Below are positions 1 through 6,315 of a stretch of DNA of 6,409 nucleotides, one piece after another. Source of the stretch: Bacteroidota bacterium (GTDB lineage Bacteria; Bacteroidota; Ignavibacteria; Kryptoniales; JAKASW01). Position 1 is the first letter of the stretch, and the number at the start of each line of letters is the position of its first letter. The stretch covers positions 1 to 6,409 of the forward strand of contig JAJYJD010000205.1 in the NCBI GenBank assembly GCA_021789755.1. The letters run 5' to 3'. The position numbers were made by a program, and so were the translations under genes. Below the pieces are notes generated by a model. That model searched no databases. It was not told where the DNA came from and was given only the letters and a program-made list of their open reading frames with translations.

Positions 1-162
1 CGGATGGTTTCTGAACAATTCTTGTCAGACGGCGCAAATATTGTTGGAGGCAGTTGGATTTTCGTCGCGTCTCCCCCTCCTCGGTGAAAGGGATTTCAGT
101 TTGCTCTGGTATCCTTATCCGCCTGCCCCGATTTGCTCTCCCGGAAAACAAATTGTGACTTC
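1..162. other. Left edge without a recognisable gene
   Basis: I read both strands and found no recognisable protein or RNA gene here. The short open frames have no convincing start with a ribosome-binding site and no familiar motif. The stretch lies downstream of the minus-strand lipoprotein gene, so it is probably its 3' flank. Confidence 0.5.
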
Positions 163-179
163 GAGGGTCTCCGACCCTC
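163..179 (-). terminator. Possible terminator hairpin at the lipoprotein stop codon
   Basis: The sequence GAGGGTC-TCC-GACCCTC is a perfect 7-bp inverted repeat with a 3-nt loop. On the minus strand it begins within the stop codon of the lipoprotein gene, so it lies at the end of that transcript. No uninterrupted U-tract follows; the next clear T-rich stretch (TTTGTTTT) comes about 12 bases later. It may be a weak intrinsic terminator or a 3'-end stabilising hairpin. Confidence 0.35.
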
Positions 180-696
180 ACTTCAATTTCTGCGCGAGTT
201 CTTTCCCGACATTTTCTGCCAACCTTTCCGCCGTTGTTCGTCCGCCATGATAACTCATCATTCCAACAATCTCTCCGCCTTTGAAGACCGTCGCAGAAAA
301 ATCCGTAATCATTACTCCCGGGAATGCATAATCGAATTTATACCTGAACTCCAGCAAATATCCGGAACCGTCCCCCCGGCCTTTGATCGTAGAGGAACCA
401 GCCGAGACAGAGTCGGTCGATTTTCCAGAAGATTGACTTGCATCCTGACTCACCAATCCGCCTCCAAGCGGACTTCCGACTGAAGCGACTGAAAGCGATG
501 TGACATTCACTCCATTTTTAAAGAGGGCTCTCTCGATTTTCAATTGAAGGTTTGCGGCGTCAAGGCCGCTACCTTCGACTTCTACAGACGATTTCACCTT
601 GAAGCCTTTGCTCGGTTTCATCGTCATATCGAGGCCACCGCCACAACCGTCAAGAATCAGGTCCAAAGCGATTATGAACAGAAAGAATTTCCTCAT
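178..696 (-). CDS. Small lipoprotein of unknown function
   Basis: This encodes 172 residues. The N-terminus is typical of a lipoprotein signal: Arg-Lys, then a hydrophobic core (FFLFIIALDLIL), then LDGC with the candidate lipidated cysteine at residue 18. Asp before Gly-Cys in the lipobox is uncommon but tolerated. The mature protein starts with a Gly-rich, polar tether, has a Ser/Gly-rich low-complexity segment at about residues 75-105, and ends in a beta-rich part followed by a charged helix (TTAERLAENVGKELAQKL). This resembles small envelope lipoproteins that bind lipids or partner proteins, but I do not recognise a named family. The start is supported by AGGAAGG a few bases upstream of the ATG. 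No co-directional gene is adjacent. On the 5' side the methyltransferase relic begins about 45 bp away on the other strand, suggesting a junction there. Being a lipoprotein is inferred with good confidence; the function is unknown. Confidence 0.75.
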   Translation of the reverse strand: MRKFFLFIIALDLILDGCGGGLDMTMKPSKGFKVKSSVEVEGSGLDAANLQLKIERALFKNGVNVTSLSVASVGSPLGGGLVSQDASQSSGKSTDSVSAGSSTIKGRGDGSGYLLEFRYKFDYAFPGVMITDFSATVFKGGEIVGMMSYHGGRTTAERLAENVGKELAQKLK

Positions 697-738
697 ATAC
701 CTTCCTGTTTCTATATCGGAAATCTCAGGTAAATCCTT

Positions 739-1365
739 AAAGGCGCCGGACTCGACACGTTTGCACAGCGCATGCCGGAAGTCGCTTCGCAGATGAAAAT
801 ATTCGAAGTCGACCGACCGGGTCCGCAGGAATGGAAGCGGCAGCGACTGACCGAGCTTGGCTTGGCGTGCAGGAGTGGCTCAAATTTGTACCTATGGATT
901 TCAAAAAGAGGGACGACTGGTGGGATGAACTGGCGGCTTCCCGATCCGATGCAGGCGGACCTGCAGTCGCGGCATCGCTCGGCGTCAGCATGTACCTCAC
1001 GAAGGAAGCGATTGATGCCACGCTGCGGCATGCAGCGGCACTCGCGCATGGATCGACGTTCGCCATGACATTTATATTTCCCATAGAACTTGCCGACCCC
1101 GAAGCGCGGCCGGGTCTACAGATGGCAGAGAAAGGCCCGCGAGCAAGCGGAACGCCGTTCGTCAGCTTCGTCACTCCGGATGGGTTGTTAGCACTCGCAC
1201 GCGCCGCCGGGGTTCAGGGAAGCAGGCCAAGTGTCGGCGGCAGACCTTGTGCGGCGTTACTTCTCAGGAAGGTCGGACGGTCTACGTCCGCCGAATAATT
1301 CGGAGGAGTTCTTGGCGGGGAGGAGATGTAAATCATGGAGCGGCACCATGGAGATGCAGGTTTAG
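739..1365 (+). pseudogene. Broken SAM-dependent methyltransferase (leucine carboxyl methyltransferase-like), 5' truncated and frameshifted
   Basis: Three reading frames together give a recognisable methyltransferase of the LCM/PPM1-type family (the group of SAM-dependent enzymes often annotated as TIGR00027). Frame 1 from 742 reads GAGLDTFAQR (SAM-binding motif I), then FEVDRPGPQEWKRQRL (motif II acidic residue). After about 864 the frame changes and reads GVQEWLKFVPMDF, ASLGVSMYLT and GTPFVSFVTPDGLLALA. After about 1209 it returns to frame 1 and reads FREAGQVSAADLVRRYFSGR and SDGLRPPNNSEEFLAG, ending at a TAG at 1363-1365. The first shift fits loss of one G at 864-865; the second fits one extra G in the GGGG run at 1209-1212. 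The family normally has roughly 80-100 residues before motif I. These are absent: a TAA lies in frame at 730-732 and the preceding bases do not resemble the family. The fragment is visibly richer in G and C than its neighbours, which suggests transfer from a different background. It is almost certainly non-functional even if the two indels are sequencing errors. Confidence 0.85.
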
Positions 1366-1420
1366 AGGGTCAGATTCCTCACGCTCAAGATTATGATTTC
1401 TGCGCAGGAGTTGGAGAACA

Positions 1421-2155
1421 TTAACGATTTCTCAATATCGCCTTCTCGATGAGTTTCTTGACGAATTCAGGGACCGTCTGTTCAGCTTTCTTTGCATCAG
1501 CTTTCAGCTTCTCGTACTGTTCCACTTCCTTTCCCTGCCATAATAGGTCAATTCGTCTTATTTGTTTCATTGCGATGTGGGAATATTCTTCCGGGTAGGC
1601 CCAATAGCAGGAGAGACAAATTTTCTTATCCTTCAGCGTTCGCCAGTTTTCGCAATGCTCGCATGACCATGACTTCGCCCGGTTTGCTGACCCGGAGAGC
1701 AACATAAAATCCTCCATATTCGGATCAGCCCCTTCTACGTCACCGCCGACCTCATACGGAACACGATGGTCGATTTGAAGTTGGTTGGAGCTCATCTCTT
1801 CAAGGTAGATAAAGCACTTCGATCCATATTTTTCAATGAGATATTCTCTGATCTTTTTGGAAAGACCAGTTCGACCTGATAGCCTTGAGAAATGTTTTGT
1901 GCTTATCTCACCAAAGCGATACGCAGCGATCTTCCTCCCATCAGACCCTTTCACACGGAAAGTCTCGACTGGAATGCCGTGCTCCCTCACATCGCGGACA
2001 GCCCTGGGTGGATGATTGTATCCGTATTTTTCCTTTAGCTCTTCTGTGGTGATATATCCATGTTTCAAGATATGGTCGATAACTGTCTTTGGGCGCTTAC
2101 CAGTTACAGACTTGCACAGCTCAACGAATTCTTTTGGATATTTTCCTTTTGCCAT
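1421..2155 (-). CDS. HNH restriction endonuclease with zinc motif (Type II candidate)
   Basis: The product is 244 residues from the chosen ATG. A frame extension to 2182 is open, but the internal ATG at 2155 follows AAGGGGG at good spacing and starts MAKGKYPKEF, so I prefer it. The first 80 or so residues look like a helix-turn-helix or specificity region (HILKHGYITTEELKEKYG). The nuclease part has LQIDHRVPYEVGGD, with the Asp-His pair at about residues 129-130, then LLSGSANRAKSW with the HNH Asn at about 158. A four-cysteine set follows (C165, C168, C180, C183; spacing CxxC-x11-CxxC), probably holding zinc in the beta-beta-alpha-metal fold. The tail is helical and charged. The gene overlaps the end of the adenine methyltransferase gene by 35 bp, implying translational coupling. 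The methylase is therefore made first and is the expected protective partner. HNH nuclease is seen directly; restriction endonuclease rests on the pairing. The recognition site cannot be read from the sequence. Confidence 0.85.
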   Translation of the reverse strand: MAKGKYPKEFVELCKSVTGKRPKTVIDHILKHGYITTEELKEKYGYNHPPRAVRDVREHGIPVETFRVKGSDGRKIAAYRFGEISTKHFSRLSGRTGLSKKIREYLIEKYGSKCFIYLEEMSSNQLQIDHRVPYEVGGDVEGADPNMEDFMLLSGSANRAKSWSCEHCENWRTLKDKKICLSCYWAYPEEYSHIAMKQIRRIDLLWQGKEVEQYEKLKADAKKAEQTVPEFVKKLIEKAILRNR

Positions 2156-3071
2156 AAACCCCCTTAGGTTCAAGTAAGACAAGCTGTTCCGCTTTGCGCC
2201 TTTTGTGAAAAGATGGCAGCGCGTTCATTTCCGTGGCCAAGCGGGGAGAGAGATAAAGTGATTCAACCGTAATATCTTCGCGACCAAGAAGGGTGGCCTG
2301 CGAAGAGCGCCCGGCTTCCAATTCAATCAACGTGAGATCAAGCGCTTCGGGCAAACGGTTTCCGAACTTCTTATTCCCGGTTCGTCCGTCGTAGCTTACG
2401 GCATAGCGAATTTTACGATCGTTCAGATCGTACAACGCGGCCACCAACTCTTCGTGCGATATCCCGGCGAAATAACGGGAATCTCTGTCACCGCATACTC
2501 CCTGGTACGGAGGATCCATATAAACGACATCATCCTCATTTACATTCGCGAGCACATCTTTATAATCGAAAGAAGAGATTACCGATTTCCCTTTCAATAG
2601 AGCAGATACACCAAAGATATTTTCTTTCATTGATTCCGGTTGTGTGCCATGACGTCTCTTGTCAGGGCTTTGATTGAACAATCCGTCTGCATTATACCTC
2701 ACTGAGCCTTTCGCGCATCGTGCAAGCAAATACAGGAAAAGTTTGGGATCCTTTGTCCTATTGAAATCTTCTCTGACGCGATAATAGTGTTCTATCGGGT
2801 CAGCGTACTGTTGACGCCAGATTCTCTCATACGAGTCGGCAATCTCGGACGGGCGATTGATAATCAACCCCAACAATTCGGCAAGAGGCTTGTTAAAATC
2901 ATTGATCCAATACGTGTTAGCCTTTGACCTTGCTGAGCAAGCCAAAGAAATTGCGGCTGTCCCGGCAAACGGCTCGACGAGCCTGCTGAACTTGTCCGGA
3001 AGGTATGTCAGAATCGTCGGGGCAAGGATCCTTTTGCTGCCCTGGTACTGTATCGGATGGGGTATTTTCAT
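2121..3071 (-). CDS. D12-class (Dam-like) N6-adenine DNA methyltransferase
   Basis: This protein of 316 residues would transfer a methyl group from SAM to the N6 of adenine within a specific DNA site. Visible motifs, in the order of the alpha (D12/Dam) class, are: YQGSKR at residues 9-14 (motif X), VEPFAGTAAIS at 32-42 (motif I, SAM binding), WINDF at 55-59 (motif II region), and the catalytic DPPY at 186-189 within VVYMDPPYQG. The region between motif I and DPPY probably contains the target-recognition domain. The C-terminal segment LLGREDITVESLYLSP is also typical of the class. A basic tail (KRKISKRIR) ends the protein. The gene lies immediately upstream of, and overlaps, the HNH nuclease gene, making a two-gene restriction-modification operon with no controller gene visible. 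The start codon has only a weak ribosome-binding site (AGAG region). The sequence specificity is unknown; GATC should not be assumed. An orphan methylase is unlikely given the partner. Confidence 0.93.
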   Translation of the reverse strand: MKIPHPIQYQGSKRILAPTILTYLPDKFSRLVEPFAGTAAISLACSARSKANTYWINDFNKPLAELLGLIINRPSEIADSYERIWRQQYADPIEHYYRVREDFNRTKDPKLFLYLLARCAKGSVRYNADGLFNQSPDKRRHGTQPESMKENIFGVSALLKGKSVISSFDYKDVLANVNEDDVVYMDPPYQGVCGDRDSRYFAGISHEELVAALYDLNDRKIRYAVSYDGRTGNKKFGNRLPEALDLTLIELEAGRSSQATLLGREDITVESLYLSPRLATEMNALPSFHKRRKAEQLVLLEPKGVYGKRKISKRIR

Positions 3072-3099
3072 ATCATGGCTCTATTTGCCGCCGCAAAGA

Positions 3100-3128
3100 A
3101 TTCTATATAGACATGTCATCATTTTCAA
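3100..3128 (-). promoter_or_regulatory. Candidate sigma-70-type promoter of the restriction-modification operon
   Basis: Read on the minus strand, TTGAAA (rc of 3123-3128) and TAGAAT (rc of 3100-3105) are separated by exactly 17 bases. Each matches the sigma-70 consensus at five of six positions. The expected transcript start is only about 20 bases upstream of the methyltransferase ATG at 3071, giving a short leader. No operator or controller box is evident. The assignment assumes a sigma-70-like consensus in this organism. Confidence 0.5.
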
Positions 3129-3205
3129 AATTCAAAGCCCGTTTGATGTGACAACTCAATTTAACACGGAAAGATCAGATTCGGAATGATGCCGGGGGAC
3201 ACGGC

Positions 3206-3275
3206 AACTTGCAGGCCGCTCCCTCGCCGGCAGGTCGGAAGGGCTACACCCGCGGAATAATTCTGCAAGCTTCGC
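3206..3275 (+). pseudogene. Short relic of an LCM-type methyltransferase C-terminus
   Basis: The plus strand from about 3233 reads RSEGLHPRNNSASF, closely matching RSDGLRPPNNSEEF of the broken methyltransferase at 1270-1311. By direct counting, 31 of 42 bases are identical between 3233-3274 and 1270-1311, with most differences at the 3' end. Similarity extends weakly upstream (QLAGRSLAG against DLVRRYFSG). There is a TGA in frame at 3188-3190, and no upstream catalytic motifs are present. The relic lies between the restriction-modification promoter and the left end of the IS. It may be the tail of a second, diverged copy of the same gene, or a very degraded duplicate of the first. The match is short, so confidence is moderate. 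Confidence 0.5.
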
Positions 3276-3355
3276 AAGGTATCCCGCGATTATATTTTGT
3301 GTGGCGAGATGGGGACGTGCGAATGTGCACGTGGTTTTCGGGGGGCGCTTGGTAG

Positions 3356-3403
3356 TGTCGGGGGCCACTTTATTCCCCATGGCAGGGCCAAATTAATTCC
3401 CCA
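3356..3403. repeat. Left end of the IS21-family element with two end repeats
   Basis: The terminal TGTCG is followed by two copies of a GGGCCA-(7 or 8 bases)-TTCCCCA unit, at 3362-3379 and 3385-3403. Both are inverse to the units at the other end. In IS21 relatives such repeats are transposase-binding sites. Confidence 0.8.
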
Positions 3404-3426
3404 CCCTATTGTTGACGGTTACAAGT

Positions 3427-4200
3427 TTACTTCACCGACTTCTTAGAGTCAACATTCTGGGATTTCGGTGAAAGCTTTTTTCTGTACGATTCTCCTTTGA
3501 TAGAGATTTGGTGAGCGTTATGAGCAAGCCGGTCCATAAGAGCGTTGGCCATGACAGGATCGGGGAAGATAGCATGCCAATCAGTGATGGCGCGGTTGCT
3601 GGTTAGGATTGTGGACTTCAACGGGTACCTGGCATCTACGATGGCGTACAGATACTCGGCGGACTGTTGATCGAGTTTTTTAAAAGCGAAGTCATCAAGG
3701 ATGAGAAGGTCCGTTCTGATGAGCGGCCTCAGCTTCTTGTCGAGGGAGTTAACGAGATCAGCCTGGGAGAGGAGCCTGAAGAGTTCCTGAAAGTTGAAGT
3801 ACTCGACGTTGAGATGCTTCCGGCAGGCCATATGAGCCATGGCTTTTGCCAGGTGGGTTTTGCCGGTGCCGGTAGGGCCGAGAAAAAAGATGTTTTCGCC
3901 TTTCTCGATGAAGCGGCAGGTGGATAGCTCGCGTATGACGGTTGCATTGATGGACGGATTGAACGAGAAGTCGAAGGTCTCCAGGGTCTTGCTCGGATCG
4001 GCGTGAGCATGGCTCAAGAGTCGCTGAAGCTTCCTGTTGGATCTGGTTTGAAGTTCGTCGGTAATGACCATGGATAGGAACTCAGAGAAGCTTAGGCTAT
4101 TGTTCTGGGCCTCCATGAGTCTTAGATCGAGCGTATCGGCCATACCGGAGAGTTTTAGAGATTTGAGCTGAGTGATGAGTTGTGCGGAGTTTGTGGACAT
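3427..4200 (-). CDS. istB: IstB-like AAA+ helper ATPase of the IS21-family element
   Basis: This protein of 257 residues is close to the usual IstB length. It is the ATPase that assists the IstA transposase in target DNA selection. Motifs seen: Walker A GPTGTGKT at residues 108-115, Walker B LLILDD at 165-170, a sensor-like LTSN at 199-202, and the conserved MDRLAHNAH near 222-230. The N-terminal helices (SLKLSGMADTLDLRLMEAQ) are typical of IstB. The frame stays open for another 99 bases upstream, into the end of istA. However, the ATG at 4200 follows AAGGAG, with a spacing of nine bases, and yields the standard N-terminus MSTNSAQLITQLK. It starts 13 bp after the istA stop, whose TAA lies next to the ribosome-binding site, so the pair is likely translationally coupled. 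Confidence 0.95.
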   Translation of the reverse strand: MSTNSAQLITQLKSLKLSGMADTLDLRLMEAQNNSLSFSEFLSMVITDELQTRSNRKLQRLLSHAHADPSKTLETFDFSFNPSINATVIRELSTCRFIEKGENIFFLGPTGTGKTHLAKAMAHMACRKHLNVEYFNFQELFRLLSQADLVNSLDKKLRPLIRTDLLILDDFAFKKLDQQSAEYLYAIVDARYPLKSTILTSNRAITDWHAIFPDPVMANALMDRLAHNAHQISIKGESYRKKLSPKSQNVDSKKSVK

Positions 4201-4213
4201 AAAGCTATTCTCC

Positions 4214-5785
4214 TTATGATGTGTGGTTGAAGTATTCCGGATCCCTGACGAAGGTTTTAGTCTCATCAGAGAGTGGGATTTCCTGTGACTGGTATTCAAG
4301 CTCTACGAGTTTTTCGATTGAAGCTTTGAAGTATTTGGGTGTAAATGCAACGGGCTGGGTAGCCAGAGTAGCCGCCACGTGCTCGACGAGTTCGGCCGGA
4401 TAACTCTTCGCAATGGAGACGATACCCTGAGCCCGCCTGAGATTTATAAACGCATGCGGAGTTAACACGGAGCGGACAAGGCTCTGGAACTGAAGTCCGA
4501 TCTTACCTGCCTCGGTCTGAAGGTAAAGTGGCAAGCCTTTGTCGACAGATGCAGCGAGGTTATCTGGAAAGTCGAGTTTGTCGGTCTTCCGGTATCCTTT
4601 TGTTAAAACCATGTGCTCTTTGATAAGCTGGTCGTTGTAGAAGACATGCACGATATTGTTCGACACCTTAACCCAAACCTTTTTGCCTGCATACTGGTAA
4701 GGGACCGAATAGCTCTTTTTATTCACCTGGATGTAGCAGTCAGGATGAACAGTAGCTTCTTTCCAAAACGCCGGTTCAAACTGTTCACGAGGAAGCGGAA
4801 TAAGCTTCGGCTGCTCCTCTTCCTGGAATACCTTGTAAGGCATCTGATGAGTCGTTCCGTGCTTAGTCATTCCGTAGTCCTCACGAAGCCAGTTTTGTAT
4901 TCTCTGGTTGAGTTCAGCCAGGGTGATCGTGGGATGTAATGCGGTGAGTTCTTTGAACTTCTCCCGACCCGTCTGGACATCGCGTTCAACTTTTCCCTTG
5001 TCCTTGGGTCTTGCGACACGTGCAGGGTCGAGGAATGTATTATAATGCTCGGCCATCTCCTGGAAAGCCCGGTTGAACTTGGGATCGTAGAGATCGGGTT
5101 TTATCACTCCGGCCTTGAGGTTATCAAGCACTATTCTCTTTGGCACACCACCGAAGTAACTAAACGCTCTGACGTGGGAGGATACAAAGCTTTGCTGGTC
5201 CTGACGGAAAACGAACTCCATGAACTTGTGCCGACTGTAAGAGAGCGTTGCAATAAAGCCATACACCGTTCTCATTCTCCCTTCAACCGGATCGTACAAC
5301 ATCCCGGCCTTGAAGTAATCGACCTGAAGCTCATCGCCTGTCTCGGTCTCTATGCGACAGGTTATCTCCTTCACGTTCAGAACAAGGTGATTACTCCTCA
5401 CGAACCGTTTGAAGCTCGTGTAGCTCACTTTCCCGGTAAGGTCGTGTCTTCCGCACAGAACTTTGAATGCCGTCTTCGGCTTCATATCGGAGGGCTTGTC
5501 GATAAGCTCTTTCAGTTCTTCCAGATACGGCTTGAGCAGAGCCTGCTTATCTGATGGTCGTTCTGTCTCCACTGCGATCTCCCGGAGTACTACCACGATC
5601 TCCTCTTTATCAATCGGTGTGTCATCTCTCAGCGATATCCCTTTCTCCTGCAGGTGTCTGATGTACTTCCGTACCGTCTTCCGGTCATAACCGAGGGTCT
5701 CAGAAATCGTCCTTATTGTCTGCCCGGCTTTGTACCGCCGGACTATTTCCCTGATGTCCATCATTAAAATCCTTTTGAATGCCAT
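4214..5785 (-). CDS. istA: IstA-like DDE transposase of the IS21-family element
   Basis: The product has 523 residues and carries out DNA strand cleavage and joining for the insertion sequence. It begins with a helix-turn-helix DNA-binding domain (DIREIVRRYKAGQTIRTISE and following, residues 10-48). An rve-type catalytic core follows, with candidate residues D156 (LQVDYFKAG), D221 (RIVLDNLKAG) and E267 (KDKGKVERDV). After about residue 345 comes a beta-rich C-terminal domain of the Mu-transposase-like type (YIQVNKKSYSVPYQYAGKKV). The gene is intact, with no frameshift. Two starts are plausible: the ATG at 5785, preceded by GAAGGG, and the ATG at 5764, preceded by AAAAGGA. The longer form is given here, but the shorter MMDIREIV start would also retain the whole HTH. 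istB follows immediately. Confidence 0.95.
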   Translation of the reverse strand: MAFKRILMMDIREIVRRYKAGQTIRTISETLGYDRKTVRKYIRHLQEKGISLRDDTPIDKEEIVVVLREIAVETERPSDKQALLKPYLEELKELIDKPSDMKPKTAFKVLCGRHDLTGKVSYTSFKRFVRSNHLVLNVKEITCRIETETGDELQVDYFKAGMLYDPVEGRMRTVYGFIATLSYSRHKFMEFVFRQDQQSFVSSHVRAFSYFGGVPKRIVLDNLKAGVIKPDLYDPKFNRAFQEMAEHYNTFLDPARVARPKDKGKVERDVQTGREKFKELTALHPTITLAELNQRIQNWLREDYGMTKHGTTHQMPYKVFQEEEQPKLIPLPREQFEPAFWKEATVHPDCYIQVNKKSYSVPYQYAGKKVWVKVSNNIVHVFYNDQLIKEHMVLTKGYRKTDKLDFPDNLAASVDKGLPLYLQTEAGKIGLQFQSLVRSVLTPHAFINLRRAQGIVSIAKSYPAELVEHVAATLATQPVAFTPKYFKASIEKLVELEYQSQEIPLSDETKTFVRDPEYFNHTS

Positions 5786-5791
5786 TCATTT

Positions 5792-5809
5792 CCCTTCTCT
5801 TGTGAAGGG
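5792..5809 (-). promoter_or_regulatory. Hairpin covering the istA ribosome-binding site
   Basis: On the minus strand CCCTTC-ACAAGA-GAAGGG forms a perfect 6-bp stem with a 6-nt loop, ending six bases before the ATG at 5785. The 3' arm is the ribosome-binding sequence itself. Transcripts carrying both arms could hide the site and lower IstA synthesis. The structure is visible in the sequence; the regulatory role is inferred and short stems occur by chance. Confidence 0.35.
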
Positions 5810-5848
5810 CAAGATGACATTAGTCTCGAAATTGTTAAAGATTACAGG

Positions 5849-5954
5849 TGGGGAATATGGTGGCCCCAGGCATGGGGAATCTCGTGGCCCCAGCCGTGGG
5901 GAATATGGTGGCCCTAATTCAATCTAAAGTGGGGAATTCTCGTGGCCCTCGACA
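5849..5954. repeat. Right end of the IS21-family element with four direct end repeats
   Basis: Four copies of TGGGGAAT-(A/C)T(G/C)-GTGGCCC lie at 5849-5866, 5873-5890, 5897-5914 and 5930-5948; the last has one extra base. Start-to-start spacing is 24, 24 and 33 bases. Copies 1 and 3 are identical over 18 bases. They are inverse to the two units at the left end, giving a four-versus-two asymmetry. They are probably IstA-binding sites at the terminus upstream of istA. Confidence 0.82.
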
Positions 5955-6263
5955 AACAGGACAAATAATGCCAAGCTGCCAGATGAGTTCCTCTATTCCA
6001 CTTAACTTTGTTATTGAATCATAAAACTCGCCAAGTTTCTTCTCACCTGGTCTTTGCAGGGAATTACGTACACTGTCGTCCAAACCATCTATCTGCACTT
6101 CAGTAAAGTGAACACCTCCGGATTCCCCCTTCCAAGTCTGAAACTTAAATTTCCAGTATTTACTCAAATCTTCCCCTTTGTAGAAATGCTTCCGTATCGC
6201 ATCCAACTCTATGGATGCCTCAAACCCCTCGCCGAGCCCTTGCTTGGTGGAACGCACCGTCAA
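5919..6263 (-). pseudogene. Unknown gene truncated by the IS (N-terminal or internal fragment)
   Basis: The open frame encodes about 114 residues from a TTG at 6263, but the last nine or so (GPREFPTLD) come from the IS end, so only about 104 are native. The native part looks like a real soluble protein with balanced composition (GFEASIELDAIRKHFYKGED, then FKFQTWKGESGGVHFTEVQI). It breaks off right after ICPVC, which may be the first half of a zinc-binding CxxC pair. I do not recognise the family. No ATG or GTG is available. The frame is open upstream to a TAG at 6312-6314 without a good ribosome-binding site before the TTG, so the 5' end may be missing too, lost to the neighbouring palindromic repeat. 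The rest of the gene is not found on the other side of the IS. Confidence 0.55.
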
Positions 6264-6315
6264 CTTTTTAGCAATCCCAGCGACAGCTAGCAGGTTGTTG
6301 AAAAACCAATTCTAG

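Larger units (their letters stand above)
3356..5954 (-). mobile_element. IS21-family insertion sequence, apparently complete (2599 bp)
   Basis: The element carries istA and istB in IS21 order on the minus strand. Its ends match as inverted repeats: TGTCGGGGGCCAC at the left and, on the other strand, TGTCGAGGGCCAC at the right. Twelve of 13 bases agree, and a shared ATTCCCCA block follows. The TG...CA termini, multiple internal end repeats and about 2.6 kb length are all as expected for the family. Both genes are intact, so the element may be active. The flanking bases (GGTAG at the left, AACAG at the right) do not form the 4-8 bp target duplication usual for IS21 relatives, so the two flanks probably did not adjoin originally. 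The right end interrupts an unknown minus-strand gene. Confidence 0.92.

Noticed and set aside
737..1174. Minus-strand open frames opposite the methyltransferase relic
   Set aside because: They result from the G+C-rich composition of the relic. The plus strand carries clear family motifs; these do not.
3315..3332. Perfect inverted repeat ACGTGC-GAATGT-GCACGT followed by GGTTTTC, possible terminator
   Set aside because: Only six base pairs with a short T run, and no gene ends just before it on the plus strand.
3156..3380. Minus-strand open frame of 74 codons across the left IS boundary
   Set aside because: It starts inside the IS end, has no known motif, and lies opposite the methyltransferase relic, so it is probably a chance frame.
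4201..4299. Upstream extension of istB overlapping the end of istA, possibly a fusion made by frameshifting
   Set aside because: The ATG at 4200 has a strong ribosome-binding site and gives the normal IstB N-terminus. No slippery sequence was seen in the overlap.
5045..5554. Plus-strand open frame of 169 codons opposite istA
   Set aside because: It lies wholly within the intact istA gene on the other strand and has no recognisable motif, so it is a shadow frame.
5849..5948. CRISPR-like array
   Set aside because: The repeats are only 18-19 bases with 6-15 base gaps, are mirrored at the other IS end, and are explained as transposase-binding repeats.
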